Shown here: positions 46,604-55,157 of the stretch, piece after piece
Numbering within the stretch: the stretch's first letter is position 1
Layout of the letters: every line of letters begins with the position of its first letter
Assembly: GCF_018599245.1 (NCBI RefSeq)
Contig: NZ_JAHEVJ010000007.1
Location: 204,113 to 268,112, forward strand
Direction of reading: 5' to 3'
Source: Aliiroseovarius lamellibrachiae
GTDB lineage: Bacteria; Pseudomonadota; Alphaproteobacteria; Rhodobacterales; Rhodobacteraceae
DNA length: 64,000 nucleotides
The notes under the pieces: model-generated
Seen by the model: only the letters and a program-made list of their open reading frames with translations
What the model was told of the DNA's origin: nothing
Databases searched by the model: none
Program-made: the position numbers and the translations under genes

Positions 46604-47509
46604 ATGACTGACAAAAGCCCCCCGGTTGGCACATACCAAACACTCGAGCCGGGCATTCGGCGCATTTTGGCCCCTAACCCCTCGCCAATGACCTATTGGG
46701 GCACAAATACATATGTATTGGGGCATGGCGAGGTTGTCGTTTTGGATCCTGGTCCAAATCTCGCGCCTCACCTCGACGCGATCTTGACAGGGCTAGAGCC
46801 CGGCGAGCAGATCAGCAAAATTCTTGTAACACATGCCCATCTCGACCATTCCCCTCTGGCGCCCCCCCTATCACAGGCCACCGGCGCACCCATCTATGCC
46901 TTCGGGAACGCACAGGCAGGTCGCAGCGATGTGATGCGCGATCTTGTGGCCCGGGGGCTCAGCTCCGGTGGTGAAGGTGTGGATGTGGATTTCACGCCCG
47001 ATATCATTCTGTCTGACGGCGACGTGGTTCATCACAACGGGCTGGACATAGAAACAATCTGGACGCCGGGTCATTTCGCAAATCATCTTAGCTTTTGCAT
47101 GAATGGAGCAACGTTTACAGGGGATCATGTGATGGCTTGGGCCAGTTCACTGGTGTCTCCGCCTGACGGTGATTTGACAGCCTTTATGGCCAGCTGCGAG
47201 AAACTGCGCATTCGGGATGACAGGATTTACTACCCCGGTCACGGAGCCCCTATTGTCAATCCAGCCGAGCGTATTAACTGGTTGATACATCACCGAAAAA
47301 CACGAGAAGCCGATATCTTGAACGCCCTTGGCAACGGCCAAGCACACACCATCACCTCCCTGACGCAGAATATTTACACCGAGACCCCGACAGCCTTGCT
47401 ACCGGCCGCCGAGCGAAATGTATTTGCACACCTCATCGATTTATATGAGCGGGACTTGGTGCGTGCAAAACCGACACTTGATGTCAGCGCTGACTTTTTT
47501 CGGCTTTGA
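46604..47509 (+). CDS. MBL-fold metallo-hydrolase (LACTB2/glyoxalase-II-like)
   Basis: 301-aa metallo-beta-lactamase-fold protein. The zinc motif THAHLDHSP fits His-x-His-x-Asp-His; TYWGTNTYVLGHGEVVVLDPGPN precedes it, WTPGHFANHLSF and FTGDHVMAW supply the further His and Asp, and YYPGHGAPI the last His. The C-terminal part (about 215-300) forms a winged-helix-like domain as in LACTB2. The reaction is unknown: thioester, ester or nucleic-acid hydrolysis are all found in this group. ATG 46604 follows GAAAGGCGCGCC; earlier in-frame starts lack an RBS. Divergent from the sensor kinase. Confidence 0.87.
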   Translation: MTDKSPPVGTYQTLEPGIRRILAPNPSPMTYWGTNTYVLGHGEVVVLDPGPNLAPHLDAILTGLEPGEQISKILVTHAHLDHSPLAPPLSQATGAPIYAFGNAQAGRSDVMRDLVARGLSSGGEGVDVDFTPDIILSDGDVVHHNGLDIETIWTPGHFANHLSFCMNGATFTGDHVMAWASSLVSPPDGDLTAFMASCEKLRIRDDRIYYPGHGAPIVNPAERINWLIHHRKTREADILNALGNGQAHTITSLTQNIYTETPTALLPAAERNVFAHLIDLYERDLVRAKPTLDVSADFFRL

Positions 47510-47531
47510 GGGAAAAAGTAGGTTTCCCCTC

Positions 47532-47560
47532 TTGCGGCAAAAAATTCACAAAGTTATACA
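47532..47560 (+). promoter_or_regulatory. Promoter of tRNA-Asn copy 1
   Basis: -35 TTGCGG (47532-47537), 17-bp spacer, -10 TATACA (47555-47560), ending 10 bp before the tRNA. The same hexamers with the same spacing precede copy 2. Confidence 0.65.
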
Positions 47561-47570
47561 CGCCCTCAGT

Positions 47571-47645
47571 TCCGGCGTAGCTCAGCGGTAGAGCAGTTGA
47601 CTGTTAATCAATTGGTCGTAGGTTCGATCCCTACCGCCGGAGCCA
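47571..47645 (+). tRNA. tRNA-Asn (GTT), copy 1
   Basis: 75-nt tRNA with encoded CCA: acceptor TCCGGCG / CGCCGGA, anticodon loop CTGTTAA (GTT), T-arm GTAGGTTCGATCCCTAC. Identical in sequence to copy 2 at 51658. Confidence 0.96.
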
Positions 47646-47653
47646 GAGATTTC

Positions 47654-47690
47654 AAGGGCTTAGCGAGCAATCGCTAGGCCCTTATTCTTT
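47654..47690 (+). terminator. Terminator of tRNA-Asn copy 1
   Basis: 13-bp stem AAGGGCTTAGCGA / TCGCTAGGCCCTT (one wobble) with a GCAA tetraloop, then TATTCTTTT. Confidence 0.88.
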
Positions 47691-48093
47691 TCTAAGCCTT
47701 ATTTCAGTCTCCCAAATCAGACAGTTTTGAGGAGGTTTTCTATTGAGCGCCTTAAAGGTCCAGCCGCCGGCAAAGGTATACCACTGACCTTTCCAAGAGA
47801 TGAGGTTCAGTTTCATTTCCGGAAGACCCCGTTTATTAGACGCCCCGCACCCAAGCGCAAAGAAGCAACAGACCTTTTGACATCCTGTTCAGACACCGCG
47901 CCGCGACATGCATGGGGGATGATGTAAGTATCTGTCGTCATATAAAATTCGACATCAGAGTGGTATCAAAACACCATAGATCCCCCCGTCTCGCAAACGC
48001 TGTTTGTGAGTTAAAAAAATTTGAAGGTTTTCCTGAAATGCTGATTCAAACACAGGCTCGGCACCTTTCTGCCGGCGAGGTAAGGGGTATGGA
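47691..48093. other. Gap between tRNA-Asn copy 1 and the hybrid kinase
   Basis: About 400 bp. Two short open frames on the plus strand (47727-47927 and 47912-48097) overlap and have no recognisable features; a good GAGGAGG lies at 47729-47735 but leads only to a 14-codon frame from TTG 47742. Probably a promoter region or the remains of a lost gene. Confidence 0.35.
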
Positions 48094-50547
48094 TTGAACA
48101 CTTGGGTTCAAAGAATAATTACAATGCGACCGAACCGCGCTTACCTGCCCGTTTGGGTGGCCATTTTTGGCGTGGCCGCTGCGGTCCTATTTGCTGACCG
48201 CCAAAGCCAGACCATTCATCTTCAGAGTGTCCGCGCCAGTGTTCAACACGAAGCCGGTCTCTTGCGCTCGCAACTTGAGGGTCACCTCAACGCGGACATT
48301 CAACTTGTCAGTGGATTGGTTGCAGTCATTTCAACCACTCCCACCCTGCAGCAGGAACACTTTAGTGCGATTGCCGCGCAAGCGATCGGGACGAAAGAAG
48401 AGTTTCTTAACATTGCTGTGGCGCCGGATTTGGTTGTGCAAATGGTACACCCGTTTGAGGACAATAAATCGGTGCTGGGCCTCGATTACACTCGAAATGA
48501 CGCACAACGCGCAGCAGCGCTTAGGGTCAGGGACAGTGGCGAAATGGTTCTTGCGGGACCCGTTGAACTCATCCAGGGCGGCCTCGGTTTCATTGGACGT
48601 TTTCCAATCTATGTCCAAGAGGGCGGTGAAAAGAAGTTCTGGGGAATCGCCTCCGTGGTGCTCGACGTCGAAACAATCTACGCGAAAACGGGCGTGACCG
48701 ATCCAAACTCGCACATTGAAATTGCGTTGATCGGTCGTGATGGTTTGGGGGCGGATGGGGAACTTTTCTTCGGAGATATGTCCATTTTGGACGCTGACCC
48801 TGTGCTTATTGATATCGTCCTACCGGTCGGAACCTGGCAGCTTGCAGCCATTCCGCGTGGGGGCTGGTCAGCGTGGCCAAACAATTTCTGGCCGCTACGG
48901 CTCATCCTCTTGGGGGCTGGCATCCTGATCATTGTCCCGACCTTTCTGGCCTGCCATCTATCGACCATCCGCCAGGGCGTGATTTCAGCGCTGAGCAAGC
49001 GGGAGCAGGAGCTTGAGGCCAAGCAGGAAGAGCTGGAACTTCTCTCAACCGTGGCGCAAAACGCATCTGACAGTATTGTTCTGACCACCCCCGAAACCCA
49101 GATCATATGGGTTAACAGAGCATTTACGCGGATGACCGGATACACCTCGGAAGATGCCGTGGGAAAAACACCGGGAGAGCTTTTAAATGGGCCCGAGACT
49201 GATCCGGCCGTGATCGAGAAGATCACCGAACATAAATCACGCGGAGAGTGCTTCGAAAGTGAAATCCTAAACTACACCAAGACGGGAGAGAAAATATGGG
49301 TGGATGCCCGTTTCGTCCCAGTCCTGGACGACAACGGCGCAATCTCGATGGTCATTGGGATCGAGCGAGATATTACCCAAGCCAAACTTCATGCATTGGA
49401 ATTGGCCGAAGCAAAACTGGTCGCCGAGCAGTCGGTTCGAGTGAAATCCGAGTTCCTCGCCAACATGAGCCACGAAATCCGCACGCCAATGAATGGGATC
49501 ATTGGGATGGCGGATGTTTTGTCGGAATCCCCGCTGAACGAAGGAGATCAGCAATGCGTTGATACGATCCGCAGCTCATCTGAGGCGTTGTTGAACATAA
49601 TCAACGATATCCTTGACCTGTCCCGACTAGAATCGGGAAAACTCAGCATGTCGGACATCGACTTTGACCTAAAGTCGTGCATTGATGCTGTTGTCGAAGT
49701 GATGCGCCCTGCAGCCCGATTGAAAGGCTTATCCATCGAGGCTGTCTACGACAGCGGCTTGCCGCAAACGGTGCGCGCTGATGATGGAAGGCTGCGCCAA
49801 ATCCTGCTGAACCTCGCGGGCAATGCCGTGAAGTTTACAGCCACCGGACATGTATGCCTTCGGGTTGGCAACAGCGCGAGCAATCCTTATCGGCTGATCA
49901 TTGCGGTCGAGGACACCGGTATCGGTCTTGACGAGCACGAAGTTACACAAGTTTTCGACAGGTTCTCGCAAGCAGACGCGGCGACAACAAGGGCCTACGG
50001 GGGAACAGGCTTGGGCTTGACCATTTCGCGCAGTTTGGCCGAGCAGATGGGCGGCGGTATCACCCTGAGTTCAGAAAAGGGCAAAGGCAGCTGTTTCACG
50101 TTGGAAATATGCACCAAACCTGCCGAAGGGACGGTGGAAAGCGACCCTTCTGACCACCCAGTTGACCTCAGCACGCTTCATGGACGCCGCATTCTTGTTG
50201 CAGAAGACAATCGCACCAATCGCCTTCTACTTCGCAAATATCTGTCCGGGCTTTCAGTCGAATTGATCGAAGCAGAGAACGGCCGTCTTGCAATCGAACT
50301 CTGCGCTAAACATCATCCGGATATCGTCATAATGGACATGTCTATGCCCGAAATGGACGGTGTGTCGGCGGCAAAAGCCATTCGGGGCCTGTCCATTCCA
50401 CAACCGTTGATCGTTGCGCTCACGGCAAATGCCTTCGGCAGCGACCGGGACGCTTGCCTGAAGGCCGGAATGGACGCGTTCCTGTCCAAACCGATCAAGA
50501 AAATGGAACTCCTGAGCAAATTGGCCTCAGTTGTCGGGCAAGACTGA
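48094..50547 (+). CDS. Hybrid sensor histidine kinase (CHASE-PAS-HisKA-HATPase-REC)
   Basis: 817-aa membrane hybrid kinase. Helix 1 is at about residues 18-34 (LPVWVAIFGVAAAVLF). An extracytoplasmic CHASE-type domain follows (about 45-255; FLNIAVAPDLVVQMVHPFEDNKSVLGLDY), then helix 2 (about 268-290), a PAS domain (NASDSIVLTTPETQIIWVNRAFTRMTGYT), HisKA with NMSHEIRTPMNGIIGMADVL, HATPase with NLAGNAVKFT, DTGIGL and GTGLGLTISRSL, and a REC domain with VAEDNRTNRLLL, VIMDMSMPEMDG and KPIK. The first codon is TTG 48094 after AAGGGG; ATG 48124 is an alternative. No output protein is adjacent. It lies between the two tRNA-Asn genes. Confidence 0.88.
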   Translation: MNTWVQRIITMRPNRAYLPVWVAIFGVAAAVLFADRQSQTIHLQSVRASVQHEAGLLRSQLEGHLNADIQLVSGLVAVISTTPTLQQEHFSAIAAQAIGTKEEFLNIAVAPDLVVQMVHPFEDNKSVLGLDYTRNDAQRAAALRVRDSGEMVLAGPVELIQGGLGFIGRFPIYVQEGGEKKFWGIASVVLDVETIYAKTGVTDPNSHIEIALIGRDGLGADGELFFGDMSILDADPVLIDIVLPVGTWQLAAIPRGGWSAWPNNFWPLRLILLGAGILIIVPTFLACHLSTIRQGVISALSKREQELEAKQEELELLSTVAQNASDSIVLTTPETQIIWVNRAFTRMTGYTSEDAVGKTPGELLNGPETDPAVIEKITEHKSRGECFESEILNYTKTGEKIWVDARFVPVLDDNGAISMVIGIERDITQAKLHALELAEAKLVAEQSVRVKSEFLANMSHEIRTPMNGIIGMADVLSESPLNEGDQQCVDTIRSSSEALLNIINDILDLSRLESGKLSMSDIDFDLKSCIDAVVEVMRPAARLKGLSIEAVYDSGLPQTVRADDGRLRQILLNLAGNAVKFTATGHVCLRVGNSASNPYRLIIAVEDTGIGLDEHEVTQVFDRFSQADAATTRAYGGTGLGLTISRSLAEQMGGGITLSSEKGKGSCFTLEICTKPAEGTVESDPSDHPVDLSTLHGRRILVAEDNRTNRLLLRKYLSGLSVELIEAENGRLAIELCAKHHPDIVIMDMSMPEMDGVSAAKAIRGLSIPQPLIVALTANAFGSDRDACLKAGMDAFLSKPIKKMELLSKLASVVGQD

Positions 50548-50739
50548 TATACACCTGACGTTTTAACAACTGTTGCTGGCGCATCATCGAAGCGAAACGC
50601 GCATCAATACCATCGAAATGTCGCATCGACACACCAAACAGCCGACAGAGCATACCGAAGCAAGTGTTCGCTCTCCAGTCAATATTGATGGCTCTGAGGA
50701 TTGCGACCCTCTGTGAGCAAAAACTGTTCACACGGGCCT

Positions 50740-51215
50740 GATGCGCATTTGCCCCCCAAGTGTGTGTTTGTGCCACTTTCTTTTCGGGCCCGATGGGGCG
50801 TTTCCAGCGCAGGGCTGTGTGACGGCAGCGCGCGGAATAGAGCGGGTTCTGAACTCGACGATTGCCATCTCGGCTTGCGTCCTTGTTTTCCATGACCAGC
50901 GCCAGATCAGCTCTGCTTTTAAGGTTATGAAGAACGTCGTAACGGCGGCATTGTCACAACGGCTGCCCTTGCCGCAAATGGATCCTTTGAAACCATGCTC
51001 GCGCAAAAAACTTCTGACGGTCTTGCGAACAGTATTGGTGGTTGAGATCGATGCAATGAATGCAGCTTTTGGGTGATGAACTGAAGGAGATGGCCAATTT
51101 CAAGGCCCTGATTACCAAACTTTCAGCGCAATATAGCCAACCCTGACCTGTCCAGACCCAGCGGATGTCCTCTGCCCATTTTCGATTTGGATGGACACCT
51201 TGAGCGCCGCGCAAA
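50740..51215 (-). pseudogene. Decayed IS3-family transposase (orfB) remnant
   Basis: Pieces of an IS3-type integrase core in changing frames on the minus strand: HPNRKWAEDIRWVWTGQGWLY, then IRALKLAISFSSSPKSCIH and QYCSQDRQKF, then (shifted) REHGFKGSICGKGSRCDNAA and TFFITLKAELIW, then (shifted) NPLYSARCRHTALRWKRPI. At least two frameshifts, plus a deletion between the first two blocks. No orfA and no terminal inverted repeats were found. Inactive. Confidence 0.75.
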
Positions 51216-51619
51216 CGGCGGTCGAATTCCGCAAATCTATCCGGGTCTAAAAGATCCTCCAGCGCGATGCCGACAAGTTCTTCGGATGAATACCGCTTTT
51301 ACGTCACCCGTTTCATGTCTTTGGCCATCGTCTCGTCAGACACTGTGCATGTAAATCTATTTTTCTCGCCTTTTTCTCGTCGGTGATTTTGACAGACCAG
51401 AAACGCTTCAGGATCAAACTCCACGAGTTGGCCGCATAGGCAGAAGCATCAGGCAATGCAGGTTTTTTTGTTTAACTTCAAATGGATACGATGCTTTTCC
51501 GCGCCGAGATTCACAAATATAATGGTGTTCAGTTTCTTTTGGCAAATCCCTCTACAAGACAGGTTTTGGGGGATGTTTTTTGTTCGTTGACTTTCAAATG
51601 AAAAATTTCAATTCTTCTC
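51216..51619. other. Gap upstream of tRNA-Asn copy 2
   Basis: About 400 bp with no intact gene. The part next to the transposase remnant encodes, on the minus strand, ELVGIALEDLLDPDRFAEF in an open stretch joined to the transposase frame, whose origin I cannot identify. The rest is AT-rich and without a recognised signal until the tRNA promoter. Confidence 0.35.
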
Positions 51620-51648
51620 TTGCGGGCAGATATGAGCGGCGCTATACA
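51620..51648 (+). promoter_or_regulatory. Promoter of tRNA-Asn copy 2
   Basis: -35 TTGCGG (51620-51625), 17-bp spacer, -10 TATACA (51643-51648). The hexamers are as in copy 1, but the spacer sequence differs. Confidence 0.65.
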
Positions 51649-51657
51649 CCGCGCAGT

Positions 51658-51732
51658 TCCGGCGTAGCTCAGCGGTAGAGCAGTTGACTGTTAATCAATT
51701 GGTCGTAGGTTCGATCCCTACCGCCGGAGCCA
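51658..51732 (+). tRNA. tRNA-Asn (GTT), copy 2
   Basis: 75 nt, identical to copy 1 throughout, with encoded CCA. The integrase gene starts 119 bp downstream, which marks this tRNA as the likely attachment site of the island on its right. Confidence 0.96.
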
Positions 51733-51760
51733 AACAACCTCTAAGAGGTTGATTTCTAAG

Positions 51761-51790
51761 AAAAAGGCGACCCATCCGGGTCGCCTTTTT
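51761..51790 (+). terminator. Terminator of tRNA-Asn copy 2
   Basis: Perfect 13-bp stem AAAAAGGCGACCC / GGGTCGCCTTTTT with an ATCC loop and a T-run. Confidence 0.92.
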
Positions 51791-51851
51791 CGTTTCTGGC
51801 ACTGCGACTGGCACTCCGCGTGACACTTTGTGGCACACGGGAGAGACAGTC

Positions 51852-54197
51852 ATGCCTCGTTCAAACAGAATTCCTCACCTTGAATATCGACGCTCGGGAT
51901 ACGTTTGGCGGCGCAGATGGCCCAAGAGTCTTTGCGACCTTTGGGCGGCTTCGCAGCCGTCCGAATCTGCAGTCGAACAGAATCATCCAACCTTCAGATC
52001 AATCAGATCCACGAAAAGCCCTATAGGGGAAAACCCCTATTCCAACCCCCTGCTTCAAGCGCCAGCCGACAGAATTCCCAACAATAGCTGGCCCACCTCA
52101 AATGGCCCGAATAGGGGATTTCCCCTACTTGTGTTTTCCCTAAAAACTCATGCATTTTCTGAGGCACAGGAGCTTGCCATCCGGCTGACAGCTCTGAGCA
52201 ATCTGACATTCCATTACATCGCGAGCACCATGACACTGACTCCAGCTGTCGTCACGCATGTCTTGACGACTCTCGTCCGCTTCGAGATCGAAGCGGCTGA
52301 CCGAATTCGCATTCAAGGTAACCAGCGCACAGCTGAAGCGGCAGAGTTTGCCCTTCGCCGCGAACGCGCGCTGCAAGAAACACTTGTCCAGGCACTGAAG
52401 CTGCGCAACCGAGAAGTTGCACGGCGCCCTTTGCAAGCGGTCGCTCAACATCTCGGCATCAGCCTTCCGGAAGATGGAGATGATTGGAAACATCTGGCTT
52501 ACGAAGCCACACGCGTATTACTGAACCTCAGCGAAGAGCGCGAACGCCGTGAACGTGGGCTTTTCCAGGAACCGAGCCCGTATTTTACTCAGGGCATCGG
52601 GTCGACCGCAGGAGTGGCAGTGCCACTTGCCCCTGAAACTACGGGGGTTAGCCACGTCAGCCCCCCGACCCAGACATTTCCTTACGAGCTAAGCAGTGCT
52701 GTCGCTCCCCAGACCGCACAAGCAGTTTCCCCGCAAGTTGCCGTTGGTTGTTCGGAGCGCACCACCTCTTCCGACACCACCGAGTGCAGCACGGGTGCCG
52801 CAGTCTCGGCCACAAAACCGGATAACGTCGTCTCGACCACAGAGAATGCGGCATCCGCAGCTCATCTCGCGTCCAAACGTATCCAGCTGAAGAACTGCTC
52901 TGACAAGGCCATCGCCGCTCTGAACAAGGGCGAAAACATCAGAATTGATGAGGCGTTTGACGTCTATATCGAACTTAAACTCCAGGGCTACGGCGAGGAC
53001 TGGGACAAACGTCAAAAGCCCGACAATGAGACCGGCAAAAAGTGGGGGAAATCTACCCTGCCAGGCATGCAGGTCGCCAAGAACATCTGGTCTGACCTGC
53101 TGGATAAATCACCGATCGGAACCATCCCCGAAGAGGATGTTCTCAATCAAATCTCGATCATTCGTGAGATCCCCAGATTGCATGGAAAGGCGGCCGATAT
53201 GACCGCAGCGGAGGGGTATCGCGCGTTGGTAAAACACGTAAATACAAAGGAGAGAATTGCCATGGATAGGGTTGAAAGAGACCTGGAACGCGAGGGAGTC
53301 ACCGATCCAGTGGAGGTCGAAATGGCCAAGCTTGAAAAGCGCATTCCGCGGCTTCGCGCGGAGACGTATTTCAAGCATGTGCGGGCCGTAAACCGCATCG
53401 GAAAGATGTTGCTTTCGCTTGGCGTGATCCCGACCAATCCCTTTGTCGGCTGCACCTTCACCAACAAGGAAGAGAAACGGATCCGAGCGACTGAAGAAAA
53501 GATTGCCCGGCAACGCTGGGACGATCGGCGGGCGCTACTGTTTCAAACGCCGGTTTTCCAGGGGAAGACGAGGAACGAAGCGGACCCTCTGTTTTGGGTG
53601 CCAATCATGGGCTTTCTTCAAGGTGTGCGTAGTGAAGAAGCGCTGCAGCTTGCTCCTGAGGATTTTGGCTCCCAGAACGGCATCAACTACATGAGAATTC
53701 GGAATACGGTTGGGAACAGCGTTAAATCCGAGGCGGGTGAACGCCGCCTTCCGATCCACCCTGCCTTGGTTGAACTGGGTTTGCTTGATCTGGTCGCTCA
53801 AAAGCGCGGGCAAAAACGCAAGCGCCTTTTCAGCGAGATTAAGCGCGGGAAGACCAAGAACACTTACACGGAGCTCTTCACGAAGGAGTTCACACGTTAC
53901 CGTCAGGCCCATGATGTCTACTGGCACGGCCTGGATCTGCACGCTACCCGCACGACCTTCCATCATGAACTGATGGACGTGCCCACCCCGGGTTACATCC
54001 GTCGTGCTCTGATGGGCCATGAACCGCTGGATGAGGGCGAACGCTCTTATGCGCAAAACGGGATCTCTCTGAAAACCCTGCACGATTGCATTTCTGCGAT
54101 CCCGTTCGATCCATCCCTGATCATCAGTCCGGTGCGGGATAATCCTCAGTCGAAGACACGGATCAAAGCTCAAAAGCTTGGCCTGCGCGCCATCTAA
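51852..54197 (+). CDS. Tyrosine recombinase / island integrase
   Basis: 781-aa site-specific integrase. The N-terminus (MPRSNRIPHLEYRRSGYVWRR) is of the DUF6538 type seen in alphaproteobacterial island integrases. A long central region with a coiled-coil-like stretch follows. The catalytic domain is C-terminal: Arg593 in LQGVRSEEALQL, His697-x-x-Arg700 in LDLHATRTTFHHEL, His723 in ALMGHEPLDEGER, and the nucleophile Tyr733 in SYAQNG. ATG 51852 follows GGGAGAGACAGTC. The usual link between WRRRWP and FSLKTH is lengthened by about 60 residues, of which 34 come from an inverted-repeat-bounded segment (52025-52126). Next to tRNA-Asn, its probable attachment site. Confidence 0.93.
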   Translation: MPRSNRIPHLEYRRSGYVWRRRWPKSLCDLWAASQPSESAVEQNHPTFRSIRSTKSPIGENPYSNPLLQAPADRIPNNSWPTSNGPNRGFPLLVFSLKTHAFSEAQELAIRLTALSNLTFHYIASTMTLTPAVVTHVLTTLVRFEIEAADRIRIQGNQRTAEAAEFALRRERALQETLVQALKLRNREVARRPLQAVAQHLGISLPEDGDDWKHLAYEATRVLLNLSEERERRERGLFQEPSPYFTQGIGSTAGVAVPLAPETTGVSHVSPPTQTFPYELSSAVAPQTAQAVSPQVAVGCSERTTSSDTTECSTGAAVSATKPDNVVSTTENAASAAHLASKRIQLKNCSDKAIAALNKGENIRIDEAFDVYIELKLQGYGEDWDKRQKPDNETGKKWGKSTLPGMQVAKNIWSDLLDKSPIGTIPEEDVLNQISIIREIPRLHGKAADMTAAEGYRALVKHVNTKERIAMDRVERDLEREGVTDPVEVEMAKLEKRIPRLRAETYFKHVRAVNRIGKMLLSLGVIPTNPFVGCTFTNKEEKRIRATEEKIARQRWDDRRALLFQTPVFQGKTRNEADPLFWVPIMGFLQGVRSEEALQLAPEDFGSQNGINYMRIRNTVGNSVKSEAGERRLPIHPALVELGLLDLVAQKRGQKRKRLFSEIKRGKTKNTYTELFTKEFTRYRQAHDVYWHGLDLHATRTTFHHELMDVPTPGYIRRALMGHEPLDEGERSYAQNGISLKTLHDCISAIPFDPSLIISPVRDNPQSKTRIKAQKLGLRAI
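52025..52126. repeat. 102-bp segment bounded by 18-bp inverted repeats, in frame inside the integrase
   Basis: The left end AGGGGAAAACCCCTATTC (52025-52042) and right end GAATAGGGGATTTCCCCT (52109-52126) are inverted repeats with 17 of 18 matches. Each end is itself nearly palindromic. The segment is 102 bp, exactly 34 codons, with no stop in the integrase frame, and falls where related integrases have no matching residues. Confidence 0.7.
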
Positions 54198-54275
54198 CCA
54201 CGATCAACGGCGTGTCTCTCCCTTCGGAGAAGACACGTCCTATTCGAACATCAAAAAATCAAAGGCACTGAAAAA

Positions 54276-54965
54276 ATGGGCGAAATGAAGTCGACTGATG
54301 TCTCCGTAACAATCTTGTCTAAGTCGGACCGCTATGCGTATGCAACGTTCGAGCTGGCACAGGGGAAACGGATTGAGTTTCACCTGCGGTATAACGGAAA
54401 GACTGCCTGGGCGGACGCCCTCATGTTTGAAGGGGTAACTATGTGTGAGCACAGCATATGGCAATTTCCTTTTTCAAGGTCTGCGCAACCTCTGCATACC
54501 CTTGTTCAAGAAACTTGGTATCTGACAGAACAAGCCTTCCAACCGCGTTGGCTAATGGATTTTGTGCGGATCGCAATGTCCAAAACCAGATTGCCAGCCT
54601 TATTTCGGGGACAGGTAGAAGCAGAGTTGAAGCTTGTGGAATCCTGTCTCTGCTTCTGGCCCGAGGTGGCGGAGCTTCAAAAGGTCTTTGAAGACAGCAA
54701 GTCATTTGGCCGAACCGTCGAAATGGATGATGCCGCCCTTTCTGAAGAATTTGCGACAGCCAAGAGCAGCTTGGATCTATGGTCCGGATCCGCAGGTCAG
54801 CGTGACAATCGAAGCGATAACCTGGTTCTCTTTGAGTTGGAGCAGACTTTCTCTGCAGCCAGGCGCATGCTGATGTTGCATCGCGAAACGGCGCGGCGCA
54901 ATAGCATGTCTGCACACGAAAAGATGGCCTTCAAATTCGAGCGAAAACAACTGGCACAGCCTTAA
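54276..54965 (+). CDS. Hypothetical protein between integrase and RM operon
   Basis: 229-aa soluble protein, not recognised. An N-terminal beta-rich part (VSVTILSKSDRYAYATFELAQGKRIEFHLRY; WADALMFEGVTMCEHSIW) is followed by a mainly helical C-terminal half (LFRGQVEAELKLVESCLCFW; LFELEQTFSAARRMLMLHRETA). There is no signal peptide or membrane helix. The RBS is weak (ATG 54276 after GGCACTGAAAAA; the in-frame ATG 54285 is possible). It lies 78 bp after the integrase on the same strand and is closed by a terminator at 55004, so it could be co-transcribed with the integrase. Confidence 0.7.
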   Translation: MGEMKSTDVSVTILSKSDRYAYATFELAQGKRIEFHLRYNGKTAWADALMFEGVTMCEHSIWQFPFSRSAQPLHTLVQETWYLTEQAFQPRWLMDFVRIAMSKTRLPALFRGQVEAELKLVESCLCFWPEVAELQKVFEDSKSFGRTVEMDDAALSEEFATAKSSLDLWSGSAGQRDNRSDNLVLFELEQTFSAARRMLMLHRETARRNSMSAHEKMAFKFERKQLAQP

Positions 54966-55003
54966 GTTTGTCAAACAAGGCTCTCCCCATGACGAGACAC
55001 CCG

Positions 55004-55032
55004 AAGGAGCAACATCTCGTTGCTCCTTTTTT
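55004..55032 (+). terminator. Intrinsic terminator before the RM operon
   Basis: Perfect 10-bp stem AAGGAGCAAC / GTTGCTCCTT with a 5-nt loop and TTTT after it. It separates the integrase/hypothetical unit from hsdM. Confidence 0.9.
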
Positions 55033-55157
55033 ACTATCTGGGTCTGGATCCCCCGAAGTCAGCGGATGACCTTTCCCGAAAAAGCGTGCTAACGTGCAAC
55101 CCAAACGGGAGCAAAAGATTCTCCCTAATAACAAAGACTAAGGGTAGAAGTTATTTC

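Noticed and set aside
47727..48097. Two short overlapping plus-strand frames before the hybrid kinase
   Set aside because: No ribosome-binding site that fits the frames and no recognisable features. The overlap with the kinase TTG start could be chance.
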